From Mesorhizobium sp. ZC-5 (GTDB lineage: Bacteria; Pseudomonadota; Alphaproteobacteria; Rhizobiales; Rhizobiaceae), in assembly GCF_025753855.1 (NCBI RefSeq), contig NZ_JAOWPT010000016.1:44503-108502 (forward strand): a DNA stretch of 64,000 nt, read 5' to 3'. Under the pieces are notes generated by a model, which was given only the letters and a program-made list of their open reading frames with translations, was not told the DNA's origin and did not search any database. Both the position numbers and the translations under genes were made by a program. Positions 27,965 to 36,859 of this stretch are shown here, in pieces. Position 1 is the first letter of the stretch, and each line of letters starts with the position of its first letter.

Positions 27965-29092
27965 CTACAAGAGGCCTTTATAGGCTGCCTCAATGTCGCG
28001 CAGGCCAGACTGCACTTTTTCCATCGGCATATAGCTGAAGCAGAGTCTGACGTGCTGCCGGGAAGTAGGACCATGACGGTATCCTTCTACCAAATGCACG
28101 TCATACTTCTTCCTGACGGACTCCAACAAAGCTGCAGGGGCTACAGCGCCAGCTAGCCGTACCCAGAACGAAAATCCCCCCAGAGGCACCTCGTATGATG
28201 GTTCGCAGAACGTGCAGCTCTGCAGGAGGGCGTGCATGCTGTCTCGCTTGTGACGGTAATGTTGCCGAAGTCCAGCAATATGTGCCTTTAATTCCGGTGT
28301 CCCCAACAACGCAAGAGCGACATTGCTCGCTACGGGGCTGACGCCGCCGTCACATTTCAGGCGCGTCAACTGCGCTATCATCTGCGCTTCCGCCACAACC
28401 CAGCCCACCCGCAGCCCGGGTCCGGCGATCTTTGAGATACTGTATACATTGATCACATGCTCTCCCGATGCAATGATTGCAGGTGGTGGGTCGTCATATG
28501 GTAGATCTGCATAGACGAGATCCTGCACCATGAGCACGCCATACCTTGCCAGCAGGGCTGCTACTTGGCCCATACGGTGCACTGAAAAACGGCGTCCGGT
28601 CGGATTGTGGAAAACTGGCGCGGTGTAGAACAGCCTGACCCGCCCAGTCGTGCGCAAAGCCTCTTCCAGTTGACCGAGATCAACACCATCCTTATCCATA
28701 CCTAATTGAACCATCGTGGCACCAGCAATCGAAAATATCCGTAGTGCGCCAAGATAAGACGGGTCTTCGGTCAGCACTACATCGCCAGGGTCGAGCACTG
28801 CATCGGCGATCAGCTGTAGTGCCTGCGATGCGCCATTGGTGATAAGGACGTTGTCGCACGCGACTGCATGCTGGTGGGCCAATTTCTCCCGCAATTGCGG
28901 GAGGCCGCTGCCATCGGTGTATTGCAGCAGATCGGAGAAGCTGACACCGGTGTGTGTCGAGATTGCCTCTGGCCATCGCAGTTTCCCGAACATTTCCGGA
29001 TCGGGAAGCCCGTACGCAAAATTGATCGATTGCTTGGTCGATGAATAATCGAAAGCGCTATATGCAGTGGAAATCCGGCTGCGTATCGACAT
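27965..29092 (-). CDS. PLP-dependent aminotransferase of the N-N cluster
   Basis: The 375-residue fold-type I enzyme has the PLP lysine Lys221 in YSISKIAGPGLRVGW, Asn163 in FHNPTGRRFS and Asp191 in VQDLVYADLP. It resembles the 2-aminoadipate/LysN and MocR-catalytic group of aminotransferases. The start is ATG 29092 behind CTGGAG, 19 bases after the MetRS-like stop; an upstream extension to 29197 would overlap that gene. As the last gene of the operon it probably transaminates the product or a precursor amino acid. The substrate is unknown. Confidence 0.85.
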   Translation of the reverse strand: MSIRSRISTAYSAFDYSSTKQSINFAYGLPDPEMFGKLRWPEAISTHTGVSFSDLLQYTDGSGLPQLREKLAHQHAVACDNVLITNGASQALQLIADAVLDPGDVVLTEDPSYLGALRIFSIAGATMVQLGMDKDGVDLGQLEEALRTTGRVRLFYTAPVFHNPTGRRFSVHRMGQVAALLARYGVLMVQDLVYADLPYDDPPPAIIASGEHVINVYSISKIAGPGLRVGWVVAEAQMIAQLTRLKCDGGVSPVASNVALALLGTPELKAHIAGLRQHYRHKRDSMHALLQSCTFCEPSYEVPLGGFSFWVRLAGAVAPAALLESVRKKYDVHLVEGYRHGPTSRQHVRLCFSYMPMEKVQSGLRDIEAAYKGLL

Positions 29093-29111
29093 CTTTGCTC
29101 CAGGGAAGAGG

Positions 29112-30701
29112 CTAGGTGGTGGCAGGAGCCGCTCTGAAGCGCTGTTCATAAGCAGCAATGAACGCGTCAGGAATGGGTTCGCCGAACAGGGGGGCATCCA
29201 TCACTGACAACGTGTCTGCACTTGGCCAGACTGCACAGTTATCGAGCCCAGGTCGCCATCCGGCGCCAAAAAAGAACGCGCCGTAACGCGCCGCGAGCAC
29301 CGGCACCACGGGGTGTAGCATGCTCAGGAAGACCGAAATTTCCGTGGCGCTAGCCCCGGCCTCGTCCCTTGCAAGGCCTCCGCCTTCAAAGAAAGCATCT
29401 ATAGCATCGAGTGCAGCCCACACGCGCGCCTCATGCATGGCTTGGCAATAGCGTTCAACATCAAGCACTCGCTCAGGCTTCAGGGTGTCCACCGTCAGCT
29501 TTGCGTTGGATCCAGCATGTTTGCGCAAAGCGGTCTCGAAGAGATGGATCCGAGCTGCCGCCCGCACCAGCCCTTCGATTTGAAAATCGTTGTCGTCGCT
29601 GCCAAATGCTTTGGCAATGCGCGCTAAATAGTAGCGCAGCACGCTCGGATCGATATCTCTCGCCACCTCGTCGGCCCATATGGCGTGGTCACGACCTGTG
29701 GAAAACTTTGCTCCTTCGAGCTTATAATAATCTTGAATCGCATGATTGTGTGGAATTGCATATCCTCTTGCGAGCAAGCTGGCGGTAACACCGATTGTGT
29801 AATAAAAGCGGTTGTCCTGCCCCATGAAGAACAGGAGTTTCGTGTCAGGGCTGCGCATGGTGTCATCATAGTCGGCGCCATTCTGCTTGCAGATGCGTTC
29901 TATGCCCGTATCGAAGCACCATAATCCTTCAAACCAAGTCAGTAAGGTCTGGCCTGCCACTTCTGCCGGGGCGACCAGGGTCACTCCGCGGTCGAAATGG
30001 CGCGACATAGGCAAGGCCCGCAATTCGGTCCGAAGCCACTCGATTTCCTTGTGTTTGATGGTGTCTGGCCATCCACTGCCTTCGATAGCGCGATCCAGCG
30101 TCGGGGCAAGCCGCTCGAAGTTGAAATGCGCCTGGCGGATCGGACGTAGCGTCAGGGCATGGCCGCACGGTGTGTGGACCGGATCGCGGAGCAGACTGTG
30201 CTGGATTGCAAGGCCGCAGTTTTCACAAAGGTTGCTGTCGGCCGCGGCGTTGCAGGCCGGGCACTTGCCGACGGCAAGCGAGTCCGCTGCAAACTCATCA
30301 CACGACTCGCAATAGAGTTGCTCGGCGTCCCGCAGCTCGATATAGCCTGCCGCATCGAGCTGCTTGTAGATCGCAAGGCTACGTCGTTTGTGCTCTTCAC
30401 TTGAAGTCCGGACAAATACGTCCGGAGCAATATGCACTGCCCTCAGACATTGCAGGATTTCGTCGATGTGCATTTGTGCGACATCATCGACCGACCTGCC
30501 AAGCTTGCGAGCCTTCACCAGCGTGTAGGTGCCATGCTCGTCCGCGCCGGTTACATGATAGGCCACATGGCCGATCATGCGCTGGTAACGCACGAAAATG
30601 TCGGCAAGAAGGTACACGCCGCCAATATGGCCAAGATGTAATTTACCGTTTGGGCACGGCGGGGCGGGGCATACGAAATAGGTTTGTCGATTCTCGCTCA
30701 C
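29112..30701 (-). CDS. Methionyl-tRNA synthetase-like protein, hydrazine synthetase subunit
   Basis: This 529-residue protein is a class I MetRS relative: HIGH-type HLGH (His22-His25) in PNGKLHLGHIGG, a KMSKS-type KFSTG (Lys332-Gly336), and a zinc insert with Cys131, Cys134, Cys147, Cys150, Cys159 and Cys162. In known hydrazine synthetases (Spb40 of s56-p1, Tri28 of triacsin, the formycin/pyrazofurin enzymes) a MetRS-like domain activates an amino acid and esterifies it to an N-hydroxy amino acid; a fused cupin then forms the N-N bond. Here the cupin is the separate gene just upstream (one base between stop and start). Clustering with cupin and N-hydroxylase argues against a role as housekeeping MetRS. 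Confidence 0.85.
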   Translation of the reverse strand: MSENRQTYFVCPAPPCPNGKLHLGHIGGVYLLADIFVRYQRMIGHVAYHVTGADEHGTYTLVKARKLGRSVDDVAQMHIDEILQCLRAVHIAPDVFVRTSSEEHKRRSLAIYKQLDAAGYIELRDAEQLYCESCDEFAADSLAVGKCPACNAAADSNLCENCGLAIQHSLLRDPVHTPCGHALTLRPIRQAHFNFERLAPTLDRAIEGSGWPDTIKHKEIEWLRTELRALPMSRHFDRGVTLVAPAEVAGQTLLTWFEGLWCFDTGIERICKQNGADYDDTMRSPDTKLLFFMGQDNRFYYTIGVTASLLARGYAIPHNHAIQDYYKLEGAKFSTGRDHAIWADEVARDIDPSVLRYYLARIAKAFGSDDNDFQIEGLVRAAARIHLFETALRKHAGSNAKLTVDTLKPERVLDVERYCQAMHEARVWAALDAIDAFFEGGGLARDEAGASATEISVFLSMLHPVVPVLAARYGAFFFGAGWRPGLDNCAVWPSADTLSVMDAPLFGEPIPDAFIAAYEQRFRAAPATT

Positions 30702-30702
30702 T

Positions 30703-31026
30703 TCAATCCCACCACATCGAAAGGAAGTTCAGGCTGATTTCGGGGTCGGTATTTCTGATGGCATGCATCTGATGCGGCGCTATGTAGAACAGCGTGGTCC
30801 CCGTGACTGGCGTGGTTTGTCCATCCGCTTCGAAGAGGCCGCTGCCCGAAATCAGTACCCACAGTTCATGCTCGTGGTGCGAATGAAGGTCTACCGCCCC
30901 GCCCGGCACTACCTCCACAATCGACGTCCCGAAGCCCGTCGCAACGGGCTTCGGGAGATGCTCCAGTAAGCGGCACACCAGAACGCCATATTCTGGGCGC
31001 ATTACTGAGCGATCAATTTTTTTCAT
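30703..31026 (-). CDS. Cupin, predicted N-N-forming partner of the MetRS-like protein
   Basis: A single-domain cupin of 107 residues with both metal motifs: His48, His50 and Glu54 in LHSHHEHELWVL, and His88 in APHQMHAIRN. In fused hydrazine synthetases this cupin binds zinc and rearranges the aminoacyl-hydroxylamine ester into a hydrazine; that role here is inference from gene order. The ATG at 31026 has GGAGG 13 bases upstream. A GTG at 31059 overlapping the previous stop (GTGA) would add 11 residues and may be used through coupling. It abuts the MetRS-like gene. Confidence 0.85.
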   Translation of the reverse strand: MKKIDRSVMRPEYGVLVCRLLEHLPKPVATGFGTSIVEVVPGGAVDLHSHHEHELWVLISGSGLFEADGQTTPVTGTTLFYIAPHQMHAIRNTDPEISLNFLSMWWD

Positions 31027-31055
31027 GTACAATGTCTCGCCTCCGCTCTGCGAGT

Positions 31056-31835
31056 TCACTCACGATAAAAAATGCCGTTTGGAAGCTTAAGGTTATCGAG
31101 GTCCGACACTTTGTTCTCGGGCGGATTATAGGCGCGCTTAAGTGCGTTATATTCAGCGCGCGTCGGTCCACCTGTTGATGCTCGCTGGAATACCAGGTAG
31201 ATTACTCGCCGGGAACGGTCACTCTTGTTCGGTAGCGAGTAGTGCGGCGCGTAGTCGTCGAAGATGAAGACGTCACCAGCCTTCCACGACACTGGTTCCC
31301 ATGAGAACGTTTCGGCCACTTCAGGGTCGATCACACCACCGGCATCCATGGGGAATACCCCTTTCTTGTGGTTGCCAGGGCTGAAGAAAAGGCCGCCATT
31401 GTCCGGGCCAGAATCGTCGATACCGATCGCAGCTATTGCATGAACCATCCGATCAGGCAGCTTGTGCGGGATGTGGTAAATGTCCTGATGGGGGCGATAG
31501 CCACCGCTGTCGGGATACTTGAAGATCAGCAACTCTTTGAGCCTGCGTGCATTTTCCTCCAACAGCGTCTCGACGACCGACTTGATACGCTGATCTGCAA
31601 GGAGCAAATCGCGTAGCTGATCGTTGAAATCGAGAAAGTTCTCGACCTTAGAAACAATCTTTCTATTGTCTGTCGTCTTCTCAAACCACATAAGCCATTT
31701 GTCGTCGCTGACATCCCATTGGGAGACATCTTCCACAAGACTAGCGATACGCTCCAGAGCAATAGGATCAAAGAATCTCTCGATCGTGACATATCCATCG
31801 TCCTGCCACTTTGTTTTTTTTGCTTCACTTATCAT
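31056..31835 (-). CDS. Phytanoyl-CoA dioxygenase-family Fe/2-oxoglutarate enzyme
   Basis: The 259-residue enzyme has the facial triad His116 and Asp118 in RPHQDIY and His198 in DDYAPHYSL, with Arg209 for 2-oxoglutarate. PhyH-family enzymes hydroxylate or desaturate small molecules and amino acids. The start ATG 31835 has a perfect AGGAGG eight bases before it. It sits between the N-hydroxylase and the cupin, so it likely oxidises the amino acid substrate or the hydrazine product. It is not part of the known two-protein hydrazine machinery. Confidence 0.88.
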   Translation of the reverse strand: MISEAKKTKWQDDGYVTIERFFDPIALERIASLVEDVSQWDVSDDKWLMWFEKTTDNRKIVSKVENFLDFNDQLRDLLLADQRIKSVVETLLEENARRLKELLIFKYPDSGGYRPHQDIYHIPHKLPDRMVHAIAAIGIDDSGPDNGGLFFSPGNHKKGVFPMDAGGVIDPEVAETFSWEPVSWKAGDVFIFDDYAPHYSLPNKSDRSRRVIYLVFQRASTGGPTRAEYNALKRAYNPPENKVSDLDNLKLPNGIFYRE

Positions 31836-31898
31836 ACGAAGAACCTCCTATTTGAAAGAACCATATTCTTGAATAATCTAATTCCAGCGCCGGTCAGG

Positions 31899-33278
31899 TT
31901 ATGGGTCCTCTGAAATGGCAACGCTGGCACGGGGAGCGACGCTGTCGGGCGCAGATGAATTCCGTTGCGGTGGAATTGTGCGATTCTGTTGCGCTTCCTC
32001 GTCAGAAAGATCGCCCAGGCTCTTAAGGAGATGTCGATCCGGTGCGTATGTGTAGTATTCTTTGCCAATGATACTGTTAATGATGCGACTGTTTCGAAAG
32101 GCAACCAGCGATAAATTTACACTCTGCAAACCGTTCTGGAAGAGAGTCCTGTTCTGCAAGTAGACGCTGCCAGAGATATTATCCTTAAATTTAACGGCGT
32201 AGTCGTCTCTCACGACCGGCAGGCCTTCTTCCATGCAGGCAGAGGCCAGCAGCGTGTCGATAAAAGGCAAAGTGCGCGGCTGGAATCCGGTGGCGAGGAT
32301 GATGCGATCAACCGCCACGGCGCGCCGCTGGCCTGTGTTGTGTGAAGCGAGCAGCGCATGCCAGCATTGCACATTGGGAGAGAGGTCTTCGGGAAAGAGG
32401 TCTTCCATAACGACAGCGGGCAGAAGTTGGATGATATCGTCGATATTGCCGCTTGCGCTGCGTTCATAGACCATCTTGTAGATGCAGTTGCTCAGCTCCG
32501 ACGAGATGCCATCGCTGGTTAGCTTCTCGTTTTCGACGATGCTGCGGCGCTCTTTCAACGGCAACGCATGAAAGCGCAGGCTGTAGGACGGCATGTACGA
32601 TTCGTTTACGAAGGCGCTATCATCCATCGTGAACAGATTCGCACGCGACGTTACCCACGTGATCTTGCCGATGGCTGGATTGCCGAGCAGATGTTCGATG
32701 ATCTCCGCCCCGCTCTGACCGCCACCGACGACCATGACGCGTTCACCGATACCGATAGGTAACCGGTGCAGATAGTTCGCCACATGGTAGACATCCTTGC
32801 CGAGCCAGGGCCTGGCGCATTCTGGGATTTTTGGAACTATCCCGACGCCAATCGCAACTGCGCGTGCAAGATAACGGTCCTTGGTCGTCGTCACGCGGTA
32901 ACCTTTCTCGATCTTGGCGATGTCAGTGACCTCTTCGCCAAACCTGAGATTGGGTAACTGCCGTGCCACCCACTGATAATACTGCGTGAACTCGCTGCGC
33001 GACGTAGTCGTTTGCCGCCGGTTAATAAAGCTGTAAAGCCGTCCGTGCACCGAAAGATAATTGAGAAACGAATATGGGCTGGTGGGATCTGCAAGCGTTA
33101 CGCAGTCTTTCAGAGGAGATACCTGCAGACGGCTATTGGGAAGCAACAACCCGGGGTGCCACGTGAAGCCAGCTTCCTTCTCGAAGAACATAGTGCGTAG
33201 TGGCGTGGGCTGCGCCAGTGCGGCCAGACTGAGATTGAACGGACCGACGCCGATACCGATGAGATCGAGCATTTCCAT
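31899..33278 (-). CDS. Lysine/ornithine N-monooxygenase-like enzyme
   Basis: The 459-residue flavoprotein follows the IucD/SidA family: FAD motif GIGVGPFNLSLAA, LKDCVTLADPTSPYSFLNYL, NADPH motif VVGGGQSGAE and the LATGF motif. Family members make N6-hydroxylysine or N5-hydroxyornithine, usually for siderophores. No siderophore synthetase is nearby; instead the operon holds a cupin and a MetRS-like protein, the partners this enzyme has in hydrazine synthesis (Spb38 with Spb40). The C-terminal 40 residues are low-complexity and probably disordered. The start is 80 bases after the exporter stop. Confidence 0.9.
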   Translation of the reverse strand: MEMLDLIGIGVGPFNLSLAALAQPTPLRTMFFEKEAGFTWHPGLLLPNSRLQVSPLKDCVTLADPTSPYSFLNYLSVHGRLYSFINRRQTTTSRSEFTQYYQWVARQLPNLRFGEEVTDIAKIEKGYRVTTTKDRYLARAVAIGVGIVPKIPECARPWLGKDVYHVANYLHRLPIGIGERVMVVGGGQSGAEIIEHLLGNPAIGKITWVTSRANLFTMDDSAFVNESYMPSYSLRFHALPLKERRSIVENEKLTSDGISSELSNCIYKMVYERSASGNIDDIIQLLPAVVMEDLFPEDLSPNVQCWHALLASHNTGQRRAVAVDRIILATGFQPRTLPFIDTLLASACMEEGLPVVRDDYAVKFKDNISGSVYLQNRTLFQNGLQSVNLSLVAFRNSRIINSIIGKEYYTYAPDRHLLKSLGDLSDEEAQQNRTIPPQRNSSAPDSVAPRASVAISEDP

Positions 33279-33359
33279 GCATTACGCCTTTCAACGATCG
33301 AGTTTCTTCATCGCTCTTTAGTATCGTGCGTTTGTGCACTGCCGGGATGGCTGGAAAGC

Positions 33360-34640
33360 TCAGGGGAATCGCGAAATGGTCTCGGTTTCCATCCTTGGCC
33401 TCCACGGTATCCGGCTAGCAATTGCGATGTTGGTAACCACCAGCCCCGCCATCACCATCAGTGCGGCGTCGAAGCTATAGGCAGCGATCAAACTCCCCGC
33501 GAAGAACGGGAAGCCGAACGCGCCGACGAAGTGTCCGAGCGTGAACACCTGGGAGGCCACCGGAATCGATAGGCCCCGCTCGCCCGCCAGGTTCACGACC
33601 ATCGCATTTAATGTCGAATAGGTGAGACCATAGCCTGTCGCAAAGAAAACGGTCGCAAGGACATACAAGACCGGGCTTCCCGCGTTCACCACCAGAAACC
33701 CAATCCCGATAAGCGTCGTGACAAACAAGGCAAGCGCGAGACGCTCGAGCGGGAGTTTCCCAATCATCGACGCGACCGAAAAACGCAAAGCCACCGTCGT
33801 TACGGTGAACGTCAGGAAGAAGATATCCGGGGTTAGTCCGCGCGATCCGGCATAAAGGCTCTGAAACGTGGATAGGCCGGCGAATGTGCAGGCGGCGAGG
33901 CTCATCATAATGACTGGCAAGACCGTTTTCGCGCGCAGAATGGACAGGGTCGCCCGAACGGATAACGCCACGGCTACCATCGGCAGTTGCGGCTGGTCCC
34001 TCAAGCGCCTCTGTATGAGAATGGCGAAGGCTGCAGCCATCGCGCAGAAGACGGCATAAAATGCATAAGCAGTGCTGGGGCCGCCAAGATGGTCGGCGAT
34101 CAAGTGGCCAAGCGGCGCTGATCCGCCGACGCCGACCATCTGCGATCCCGACAAGAGGGTCAGTGCTTCCAGGCGTGCGGAAGGCTTGAGACAGTGGATG
34201 AGTTGGATCGGTGCCAGCATGTAGAAGATCGCCCAGCCGAGGCCGAGCAAGAGGCCGCCAGCATAGGCGAGCAGCAGGCCGCCTGTTCCGATCAGAGCGA
34301 AGCATCCCATGGCGGCCGCCATGACCAGGGCGGAGACGGCGACCAACGGCAATATGCCCGTACGTTCGGCCAACCGTCCCGCGAACAGGGAACCGATCAG
34401 GGTTGCTACGGTGCCTGTGCTGACTACGGCCCCAGCCGTCGATGCTTGAAACCCAGCCGAGCGCAGGCTATCCGCCAGCAGAAAGCTTGAGCCGTAGGCC
34501 ATGGCAAGTGCGACGGCAGTGACGAGATAGGGGGCAAAGACGTTGGCCGGCAATCTGTCGAGCAGGCTTTGGGTCGTGTCGGCTGTGACGGGCTTTAATG
34601 TCGAAAGCGTTTCCGTCTTTTCACGAGTAGTGTTATCCAT
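33360..34640 (-). CDS. MFS transporter, probable product exporter
   Basis: The protein of about 426 residues has twelve hydrophobic segments and an MFS loop motif (GSLFAGRLAERTGILPLV). It is the first gene of the biosynthetic operon and divergent from a MocR-type regulator, so export of the product or uptake of a precursor is likely. The start may be ATG 34640 or ATG 34649; the latter overlaps the ATG of the divergent gene. The first membrane segment begins near residue 38. Confidence 0.85.
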   Translation of the reverse strand: MDNTTREKTETLSTLKPVTADTTQSLLDRLPANVFAPYLVTAVALAMAYGSSFLLADSLRSAGFQASTAGAVVSTGTVATLIGSLFAGRLAERTGILPLVAVSALVMAAAMGCFALIGTGGLLLAYAGGLLLGLGWAIFYMLAPIQLIHCLKPSARLEALTLLSGSQMVGVGGSAPLGHLIADHLGGPSTAYAFYAVFCAMAAAFAILIQRRLRDQPQLPMVAVALSVRATLSILRAKTVLPVIMMSLAACTFAGLSTFQSLYAGSRGLTPDIFFLTFTVTTVALRFSVASMIGKLPLERLALALFVTTLIGIGFLVVNAGSPVLYVLATVFFATGYGLTYSTLNAMVVNLAGERGLSIPVASQVFTLGHFVGAFGFPFFAGSLIAAYSFDAALMVMAGLVVTNIAIASRIPWRPRMETETISRFP

Positions 34641-34647
34641 ACATCTC

Positions 34648-36051
34648 ATGAAAACAGATAACAGACTCCTTGCCGTTATTCAATCCCTACGTGATGCGGT
34701 GGCCTTGGCTCGCCCGGGTACGCGCCTGCCTTCCGTGCGAACGCTGATCAAGGAGCACCATGTCAGCCCGGCGACGGTCGAGCGGGCCTTCGCCCAACTC
34801 GTCGTTGAAGGCCTCATCGAGCCCCGCCCGGGCCAGGGAACCTTTGTTCGCGAAGCGCCGGAAAGTGCGTCCGAAGGGTCCGATTTTTCGTGGCAGTCGG
34901 CAGCGCTTGGGGCCGCCCGCGGAGATAGCGGCTTCCTGGGCAAGTTGTTGAGAGTGCCCCCGGCTGACAGCCTCATCCTCAGCATGGGCTATCTGCCGCC
35001 CGACCTTCAGGCGTCAGGGCTCCTGGCGACTGCGCTCCGCCAAGCTGCCGGACGGTCCGAGCTTTGGGACCGCTTGCCGATCGAGGGCTTGGAACCTTTG
35101 CGAACGTGGTTCGCGCGCGAGATCGGAAATGGCGCAGTGTTCTCCCCCCACGATGTCATCATATATGGCGGTGGGCAGGCCGCCATTGCCTCCATTTTTC
35201 GGGCGCTGGTGCCTCCCGGACGTCCGATTCTTGTCGAGACGCCGACCTACACGGGTGCCATTTCGGCTGCCCGTGCGGCGGGCCTTTTACTGGTCCCCGT
35301 GGCAATGGACGAACACGGGGTTCGGCCGGAATTGCTGGCGGACGCCTTCCGGCAAACGGGAGCGCGTGTTTTCTATAGTCAGCCGACCTTCTCCAATCCG
35401 CCCGGTATCGTCATGTCCACTGAGCGGCGCGCCGTTGTCCTCGACATTGCGGCAAAGGCGAGGGCCTTTATCGTAGAGGATGACTGGGCGCGCGATCTCC
35501 ACCTCACAGGTATCGCGCCAGCGCCGCTGGCGGCGGGCGACCGGAATGGTCATGTTGTCTATGTCCGCTCTCTCGCCAAATCGGCTGCGCCTGGGTTGAG
35601 GGTCGCGGCCGTCATGGCGCGCGGGGCGGCGCTGGCACGGTTGAGATCCGCTCGCGGCAGCGACGACTTTTTCGTTTCTGGTCCATTGCAGGCAGCAGCT
35701 TTGGCCGTTGTCTCCGCGCCAGGCTGGAAACGTCATCTTAGTGCAATTCGCGCTGCTCTGATCGAGCGGCGTGACGCGCTTGTCGGCGCTTTGCACGTGG
35801 AACTGGGAAATTGCGTTGCGTTCCAGATACCCACTGGAGGCATGCATTTATGGCTGCGGCTGCCTGATCACATCTCGGATATTGAGCTCGCGACGGAAAT
35901 GGCTCGGCAGGGCGTCGTCGTCAGCGCCGGTCGGGCATGGTTTCCTGCCGACCCTGAAGGTTCGTTCCTACGGCTGACATACGCAAGTGTCCCCGCCTCC
36001 CTTCGTGAGGGGATAAGACGGATAGGGCAGGTTATTAAGCCGCAAATCTAG
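34648..36051 (+). CDS. MocR-type (GntR/aminotransferase) transcriptional regulator
   Basis: The 467-residue protein has an N-terminal winged helix (GTRLPSVRTLIKEHHVSPAT, then VERAFAQLVVEGLIEPRPGQ) and an aminotransferase-like domain with the PLP lysine in VRSLAKSAAPGLRV. MocR proteins sense PLP or amino-acid aldimines and often control adjacent transporters or PLP-linked pathways. Its ATG at 34648 overlaps the start region of the divergent MFS gene, leaving no room for a conventional intergenic operator. It probably regulates the N-N cluster. Confidence 0.88.
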   Translation: MKTDNRLLAVIQSLRDAVALARPGTRLPSVRTLIKEHHVSPATVERAFAQLVVEGLIEPRPGQGTFVREAPESASEGSDFSWQSAALGAARGDSGFLGKLLRVPPADSLILSMGYLPPDLQASGLLATALRQAAGRSELWDRLPIEGLEPLRTWFAREIGNGAVFSPHDVIIYGGGQAAIASIFRALVPPGRPILVETPTYTGAISAARAAGLLLVPVAMDEHGVRPELLADAFRQTGARVFYSQPTFSNPPGIVMSTERRAVVLDIAAKARAFIVEDDWARDLHLTGIAPAPLAAGDRNGHVVYVRSLAKSAAPGLRVAAVMARGAALARLRSARGSDDFFVSGPLQAAALAVVSAPGWKRHLSAIRAALIERRDALVGALHVELGNCVAFQIPTGGMHLWLRLPDHISDIELATEMARQGVVVSAGRAWFPADPEGSFLRLTYASVPASLREGIRRIGQVIKPQI

Positions 36052-36189
36052 TATGCCGACGATAGGGGGAATCGAGGGCTTCGCTGTTCTCGCACCAAAC
36101 AGCCTTTCGCCCAGCTTCTCCACCGGCCGGAGTGCCGGCGCGCCGATCAGCCCGGCCTATCCCGGAAGGCACGGCGACCAATGCCGCCA

Positions 36190-36660
36190 AGCTACCCCGC
36201 AACCTGGGAGTACGTCAGGCAAAGAGCTGATATTGCTTCTGGGTGCAAGTCCCAGCCGGCCAAAGCGGTGAGGGCGTCGCGGCAACACGCGGTCTGAAGT
36301 GTAGACAGGAGCCATGCCGGGTGCGGGAATGAGCCTCGAAAGGTGGATGTTCGCGGAGGCCACCGTTGTGTTCCTTGGTCACGAAGGCATCGTTGGTACG
36401 CGAGACGATGCCGCTCCGCCAGGTCGATAGCCGGAATGCCAGAGCTGCGTCCGAGCTGAGGTCGGGAGTCGGACTGGTTCATCGCACCCGTGGAGGCGTC
36501 GAAGGAAACGAGGGAGTGGAGGGAAGGGACCTGCCTGAGCGGAGCCTGCGCGAGATCGCGTATGATCCTGTCTGGGGCTGAGCAGATGTTTGCGGCGCTG
36601 CAGGCGCTCGGCGGATTGAGGACACCGCCGTGCGTAACACCCAACGCTTGCTCTGCTTCG
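36190..36660 (+). ncRNA. Possible group II intron RNA remnant
   Basis: This gene-free stretch has features reminiscent of bacterial group II intron 5' domains: a CTGGGTGCAAGTCCCAG hairpin at about 36238, GAAGTGTAGACAGGAGCCAT and a GAATGAGCCTCGAAAGGTGG run with GNRA-like tetraloops. No reverse transcriptase frame follows and domains V-VI are not identified. The assignment is tentative; it may instead be unrelated structured RNA. Confidence 0.3.
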
Positions 36661-36750
36661 TCCGTCGAAAACACAACACGCCCGGCAGAGAGTAGGTTAC
36701 CTTGATCGTGACCTATGTAATGATCTGTTCGGCGTGGATAAGTCGTGTCG

Positions 36751-36772
36751 AAAAATCCGCGCCCAGCGCGGA
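36751..36772 (-). terminator. Rho-independent terminator of the AAA/helicase operon
   Basis: On the minus strand TCCGCGC, TGG, GCGCGGA forms a perfect 7-bp stem with a 3-base loop followed by TTTTT. It lies about 90 bases past the stop of the AAA ATPase gene, the last gene of the minus-strand pair. Confidence 0.85.
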
Positions 36773-36859
36773 AAATTCAGCGCGCGGGCAGAAGTCTCCC
36801 CCAAGCATTGTCGCTGAGAAGTGACGGAGTCCAAGTTCGAACCCCGTCAGCGCAGGCCG

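Noticed and set aside
29112-30701. Housekeeping metG
   Set aside because: The setting in an operon with N-hydroxylase, cupin and exporter points to a biosynthetic paralogue, although charging activity cannot be excluded from sequence.
31899-33278. Siderophore pathway
   Set aside because: Beyond the N-hydroxylase there is no NRPS, NIS synthetase, acyltransferase or TonB receptor nearby.
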